In this document: positions 34,848-38,482 of the stretch, in pieces
Numbering within the stretch: position 1 is the first letter of the stretch
Layout of the letters: the number at the start of each line of letters is the position of its first letter
NCBI GenBank assembly: GCA_945873145.1
Contig: CAMCBZ010000026.1
Span: 1 to 38,482, forward strand
Direction: 5' to 3'
DNA: 38,482 nt
Source of the DNA: an uncultured Prevotella sp.
GTDB lineage: Bacteria > Bacteroidota > Bacteroidia > Bacteroidales > Bacteroidaceae
Position numbers and translations under genes: made by a program
Notes under the pieces: model-generated
Seen by the model: the letters and a program-made list of their open reading frames with translations, nothing else
Database searches by the model: none
What the model was told of the DNA's origin: nothing

Positions 34848-34974
34848 GGCCTCCATAGCTTCGATAGAGGCGATAGCTCCTATGGTTTCTATAGGCTCGA
34901 TAGCCTCGATAGCTTCTATAGTCTCTATAGTTTCTATAGTCTCTATAGTTTCTATGATTTCTATAAAACTCTAT
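34848..34974. repeat. 9-bp tandem array (consensus AGYYTCTAT) before the phosphatase gene
   Basis: Fourteen units follow each other: thirteen of exactly 9 bases and a last one of 10. The left units are more diverged (AGCTTCGAT, AGGCTCGAT), while units from 34911 to 34955 alternate almost perfectly between AGTCTCTAT and AGTTTCTAT. It starts three bases after the nuclease stop and ends nine bases before the phosphatase ATG, so it fills the whole gap. It also stays open in the phosphatase frame (Ser-Ile-Val-like repeats). Confidence 0.85.
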
Positions 34975-34983
34975 AAAGAAAAG

Positions 34984-36471
34984 ATGAAAAAGATTTTCAC
35001 GCTCTTGGCTGCCATCCTGTTGGCAGCGCCCATGCTGGCCGGCAGCAACGTCCAGCGGCCAAAGCTCGTCATCGGACTGGTGGTAGACCAGATGCGCTGG
35101 GACTACCTCTATTACTATTACCCTCAGTTTGGCCCTGACGGCCTGCGCCGCCTTGTCGACGAGGGCTACAGCTACGAGAACACGCTGATCAACTATGTGC
35201 CTACGGTTACCGCCATTGGCCACTCCAGTGTCTACACCGGCTCCGTGCCCGCCCTGACCGGCATCGCCGGCAACAACTTTGTCAAGGACGGCAAGAAAGT
35301 CTATTGCTGCGACGACGACAACGTCAGCTCTGTGGGCTCCAACTCCAAAGAGGGCAAGATGTCGCCACGCAATCTCCTGGCCTCCGGCATCGGCGACCAG
35401 CTGCGCATCGCCACCGACTTCAAAGGCAAGGTCATCGGCATCGCTCTCAAGGACCGCGCCGCCATCCTGCCTGCCGGACATGCTGCCAGCGCTGCCTACT
35501 GGTGGGATCAGAGCGCAGGACACTTCATCACATCGACCTACTACATGAAGGAGTTGCCAAAATGGGTGAAGGAGGTCAACAAAAAGATACAGACCAAGCC
35601 CGGCACCAACGTCAAGACCTCTGTACCGGGAGTGACAAAGACCTTCCAAATGGCCGAGGCTGCTATCGACGGAGAACAGCTCGGACAGGACAGCATCACC
35701 GACCTGCTGGCCGTCAGCGTGTCGTCTACAGATGCCATCGGACACGAATACGGCACACGCGGACAGGAGAACCACGACGTGTATATGGAACTCGACCGAC
35801 AGGTGGGACAGTTTCTGAAGTATCTCGATGAGAAGGTCGGACGTGGCAACTACCTGCTCTTCCTCACCGCAGACCATGGCGCTGCACACAATCCCAACTT
35901 CCTCAAGGCTCACAACATGCCGTCGGGTGGTCTCAACACCTGGGGCAAAGACTCATGGCTCAACAGCCGGCTGCCGCAACTCGAAAGAGAAACTGGCATC
36001 AGCCCGCTCGTGACAAATGTCGACGCTGGCCGTATCTATCTCAACCGCGAGGCCATCGCCAAGAGCGGAAAGAAACTCGCCGACGTGAAGCAGCAGATGA
36101 TCGAGACGCTGGAGCAGGACTCCAACATCCTCTATGTCGTGGACTACGACAAGGTGCTCACCACTTCCCTACCCGCCCGTCTGCGCGAGATGATCGTCAA
36201 CGGATATAACAAAAAGCGCAGCGGCGACCTCTTCTATGTACCACGTCCCGACTGGGAGGATGTCAGCAACGCCGCCGACTACCGCGGCACGAGCCACGGA
36301 CTGTGGAACCCCACCGACGCCCACATCCCCTTCGTGCTCTATGGCTGGCACATCCGTCACGGACAGACCGACGAGCCGACACATATCGTCGACATCGCAC
36401 CGACGATCTGTGAGCTGCTCCACATACAGATGCCAAACGAATGCATCGGCGACGCCAAGCTGCCCAAATAG
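34984..36471 (+). CDS. PafA-like alkaline phosphatase, secreted
   Basis: This is a 495-residue enzyme of the alkaline phosphatase superfamily. The ATG at 34984 gives the signal peptide MKKIFTLLAAILLAAPMLAG; an upstream in-frame ATG at 34882 would only translate the tandem repeat. Predicted zinc ligands and nucleophile are seen: VVDQMRWDYLY (Asp about 35), PTVTAIGHSSVYTGS (nucleophile Thr about 76), SSTDAIGHEYG, LFLTADHGAAHNP and GTSHGLWNPTDAHIPFVLYG. This layout fits PafA-type phosphatases of Bacteroidetes that release phosphate from organic esters in the periplasm, independent of phosphate repression. Nucleotide pyrophosphatase activity is the main alternative. Lying after the nuclease, it could recover phosphate from nucleic acid breakdown. 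Confidence 0.88.
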   Translation: MKKIFTLLAAILLAAPMLAGSNVQRPKLVIGLVVDQMRWDYLYYYYPQFGPDGLRRLVDEGYSYENTLINYVPTVTAIGHSSVYTGSVPALTGIAGNNFVKDGKKVYCCDDDNVSSVGSNSKEGKMSPRNLLASGIGDQLRIATDFKGKVIGIALKDRAAILPAGHAASAAYWWDQSAGHFITSTYYMKELPKWVKEVNKKIQTKPGTNVKTSVPGVTKTFQMAEAAIDGEQLGQDSITDLLAVSVSSTDAIGHEYGTRGQENHDVYMELDRQVGQFLKYLDEKVGRGNYLLFLTADHGAAHNPNFLKAHNMPSGGLNTWGKDSWLNSRLPQLERETGISPLVTNVDAGRIYLNREAIAKSGKKLADVKQQMIETLEQDSNILYVVDYDKVLTTSLPARLREMIVNGYNKKRSGDLFYVPRPDWEDVSNAADYRGTSHGLWNPTDAHIPFVLYGWHIRHGQTDEPTHIVDIAPTICELLHIQMPNECIGDAKLPK

Positions 36472-36517
36472 TGTATAAGGCAAATCCTTTAGAATTAGAA
36501 CCTTAAAACAGCATGAG

Positions 36518-37672
36518 ATGAGGATGTTGAAAGAACTCAAGTATGCGATCGTACACACCAACTGCCAGTCGGAATGGCTGATCTATACGATGGTCTGGAC
36601 TACTTTCCTGCTCGCGCCTTTCCTTGCTTTCTACATACGCAGTCAGGCAGAGAATGAGATGAGTTTCGACTGGTGGCCGGTCTTCCATGTATGGATGCTG
36701 TTTGATGTTTACTTTCTGTTGTTCCTCATCCACAACTTCGTGTTGGCGCCCATGCTGATCTATAGAAAGAAACTGCGGCTGTATGTCTTGGCCGTGCTCA
36801 TGCTTATTGGTGTCTTCTCTGTGCTGCAAGGCAAATTCAAGCAGTATGAGTGGAAACACTTTGAGCTCGACGTGCAACAAGCCATGCAGAAAAATGGGCG
36901 AAGCGACCGCCAGTACGCCACAGCAGAATTTAAGTCACCGGAGCATCCCTCTATCGACACCACCGAAAGCGACATCCTCAGTGTGGCCATGATGGTGCTC
37001 ATCATGGGAGCCAACACCGGCGTGAAGCTCTATTTCCGCAACGACCAGCGCGACAAACAACTGGCGCAACTCACTCAGGAGAAGCTCAACAACCAACTGC
37101 AATATCTGCGCTATCAGATCAATCCACATTTCCTGATGAACACGCTCAACAACATCCATGCGCTCATCGGCTTGGACGCTGACAAAGCCCAGACGAGTAT
37201 CATGGAGCTGAGCCGGCTGCTGCGCTTCGTACTCTACGACGACGGCCACACCACGATCACGCTGATCAAGGAGGCTGAGTTCATCCGCAGCTACATCCAC
37301 CTGCTGCGGCTGCGCTATGCCGACCGCGTGGAGATTCTCTACCATGTCGACGAGCATCTCGACGGCTATCAGATACCACCGTTCATCCTGGTCGTCTTCG
37401 TGGAGAACGCCTTCAAGCATGGCGTAAGCTACAACGAGCCGAGCTTCATACACATCAGCCTGCAGGTCAACGACGGTCGTCTCTTCTTCCGATGTGTCAA
37501 CTCCAAACACGAGAAACGGGAGACCGGAACCGGCGGCATAGGACTGGAGAATGTCAAGAAGCGACTGCAGCTCATCTATGGCGACAGCTACCGCCTGGAG
37601 ATATGCGATGGACAAAAGAATTATAAAGTTGTGCTGACGATACCACTTAACAAGAACAATGACAATGATTGA
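36518..37672 (+). CDS. LytS-type sensor histidine kinase (His_kinase family)
   Basis: This is a 384-residue membrane kinase. Four predicted membrane segments lie at about 22-41, 58-80, 86-104 and 152-172, with a loop of about 47 residues between the third and fourth. The His_kinase box QYLRYQINPHFLMNTLNNIH has the phospho-acceptor His at 204. ATP-binding elements follow: VVFVENAFKHGV (N box) and GGIGLENVKKRL (G box). No extracytoplasmic sensor domain was recognised. The stop overlaps the next start by 14 bases, so it forms a two-component pair with the LytTR regulator. The signal is unknown. Confidence 0.93.
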   Translation: MRMLKELKYAIVHTNCQSEWLIYTMVWTTFLLAPFLAFYIRSQAENEMSFDWWPVFHVWMLFDVYFLLFLIHNFVLAPMLIYRKKLRLYVLAVLMLIGVFSVLQGKFKQYEWKHFELDVQQAMQKNGRSDRQYATAEFKSPEHPSIDTTESDILSVAMMVLIMGANTGVKLYFRNDQRDKQLAQLTQEKLNNQLQYLRYQINPHFLMNTLNNIHALIGLDADKAQTSIMELSRLLRFVLYDDGHTTITLIKEAEFIRSYIHLLRLRYADRVEILYHVDEHLDGYQIPPFILVVFVENAFKHGVSYNEPSFIHISLQVNDGRLFFRCVNSKHEKRETGTGGIGLENVKKRLQLIYGDSYRLEICDGQKNYKVVLTIPLNKNNDND

Positions 37673-38435
37673 AGTACTTACAATAGACGACGAGCCGTTG
37701 GCGCTTCAACAGCTCGAAGCGTATATCCGGAAGATTCCTTTCTTCCATCTTGTTGCCAGTTGTCTGAGTGCCAAAGAGGCCTGGGAAGTGATGGAACAGC
37801 ACACGGTCGACGTGATGTTCTGCGACATCAACATGCCGGACATCAACGGGCTGGACTTTGTCAGGAGTCTCGACACTCCGCCTTTCGTGGTATTCACCAC
37901 AGCCTACAGCGAATACGCCATAGAGGGCTATCAGGCCAACGCGCTCGACTATCTGCTCAAGCCGTTCTCCCTGGAGGAGTTCCAACGGGTGGCCTCAAAA
38001 GTGAAGAAGGTCTACGACATCACTCATAAAGCCACCGACACACAGCAACAGGAAGCAAGCGAGACGACAAATGCTGAATCTGCGACGACAAGACTCGACG
38101 AGAATGACGACTTCTTCGTGCACACGGAGTATAAGATGGTAAGAATCCCTGTCTCTGACATCGTCTATGTCGAGGGCATGAGTGAGTATCTGAAGATTCA
38201 CACGCGCAACGGACAGAAGCCGGTGGTGATCCTTCAGAGCATGAAGACCTTGGAAGACCGCCTGCCCAAGACGTTTATGCGCATCCATCGCTCCTTTCTC
38301 ATCAACCTGCAATGCATCACAGAACTGAACAAGACGCGGGTCTTTCTCGGTGACGACATCTCACTGCCCCTCGGTGACATGTTCCGCGACAAGCTCATCA
38401 CATACGTCAACGATAGAGCAATAGGAAAGAAATAG
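37659..38435 (+). CDS. LytTR-family response regulator
   Basis: This is a 258-residue regulator. The receiver domain (about 1-115) has the acidic pocket TIDDE, the phosphorylated Asp at 56 (in MFCDINMPDINGLD), FTTAYSEYA and the Lys at about 101 in LLKPF. A linker of about 40 residues leads to a LytTR DNA-binding domain (about 150-255: MVRIPVSDIVYVEGMSEYLK, MRIHRSFLINL). It overlaps its kinase by 14 bases, so translation is coupled; an in-frame ATG at 37665 is an alternative start. Target genes cannot be told from this window; LytTR sites are short direct repeats. Confidence 0.93.
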   Translation: MTMIEVLTIDDEPLALQQLEAYIRKIPFFHLVASCLSAKEAWEVMEQHTVDVMFCDINMPDINGLDFVRSLDTPPFVVFTTAYSEYAIEGYQANALDYLLKPFSLEEFQRVASKVKKVYDITHKATDTQQQEASETTNAESATTRLDENDDFFVHTEYKMVRIPVSDIVYVEGMSEYLKIHTRNGQKPVVILQSMKTLEDRLPKTFMRIHRSFLINLQCITELNKTRVFLGDDISLPLGDMFRDKLITYVNDRAIGKK

Positions 38436-38437
38436 AA

Positions 38438-38482
38438 GCCTCACCCCCTAACAACCTCACCCCAACAGCCTCACCCCCTAAC
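38438..38482. repeat. CCTCACCCC-type repeats running to the window edge
   Basis: Three copies of CCTCACCCC, separated by TAACAA and AACAG-type spacers, begin two bases past the regulator stop and run off the window. They match the CT-rich dispersed family near 32585-32620. Confidence 0.55.

Noticed and set aside
34384..35913. Long minus-strand open frame of 509 codons
   Set aside because: It lies antisense to the nuclease, the 9-bp array and the phosphatase. Its YR-rich stretch is only the tandem repeat translated.

Overview
The window looks like chromosome of a Bacteroidetes bacterium, most likely a Prevotella-type (Prevotellaceae) species with fairly GC-rich genes. The grounds are paired SusC/SusD proteins, promoters with the Bacteroidetes -7 consensus TAnnTTTG, a BtuB/BtuG-type B12 uptake operon, short C-terminal tails ending in GGKK(Y/F)VVK, and CT-rich dispersed intergenic repeats. 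No rRNA, tRNA, integrase or transposase gene was seen.

Region 1 (1-14.6 kb, minus strand) is a polysaccharide utilization locus. In transcription order it has a full-length SusC receptor (14551-11348), its SusD lipoprotein (11330-9273), a second, N-terminally shortened SusC (9200-6372), its SusD (6317-4623), a secreted protein of unknown function (4511-2466), and a GH36 alpha-galactosidase (2174 to the window edge) with its own -7 element. The alpha-galactosidase points to an alpha-galactoside such as galactomannan or raffinose-type sugars. No dedicated regulator lies inside the window.

Region 2 (14.6-26.7 kb, plus strand) is a defence island. A long intergenic stretch with hairpins and a degenerate 22-bp tandem array precedes a type III restriction-modification pair in the order res-mod. 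The mod gene has an AT-rich central block where its target-recognition domain should lie. Next come three genes encoding a TerB_N/TerB_C protein, a P-loop ATPase and a DEAD/DEAH helicase, which match the anti-phage system Shango (sngABC). A 675-bp hairpin-rich gap and a strong bidirectional terminator close the island.

Region 3 (26.7-32 kb, minus strand) is a vitamin B12 uptake operon: a -7 element, an adenosylcobalamin riboswitch, btuB, a BtuG-like beta-propeller lipoprotein and a DUF4465 protein that may be BtuH-like. A dispersed repeat inside the BtuG-like gene encodes its signal-peptide end and lipobox cysteine.

Region 4 (32.2-38.5 kb) starts with a broken FMN-binding-domain gene (minus strand). 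On the plus strand follow a COG0523/CobW-family GTPase, a DNA/RNA non-specific endonuclease lipoprotein, a 9-bp tandem array leading into a PafA-like alkaline phosphatase, and an overlapping LytS-type histidine kinase and LytTR response regulator pair.

Most functional calls rest on motifs and domain order read by eye. The least certain are the BtuH-like assignment, the PUL substrate, and the functions of the intergenic repeats.
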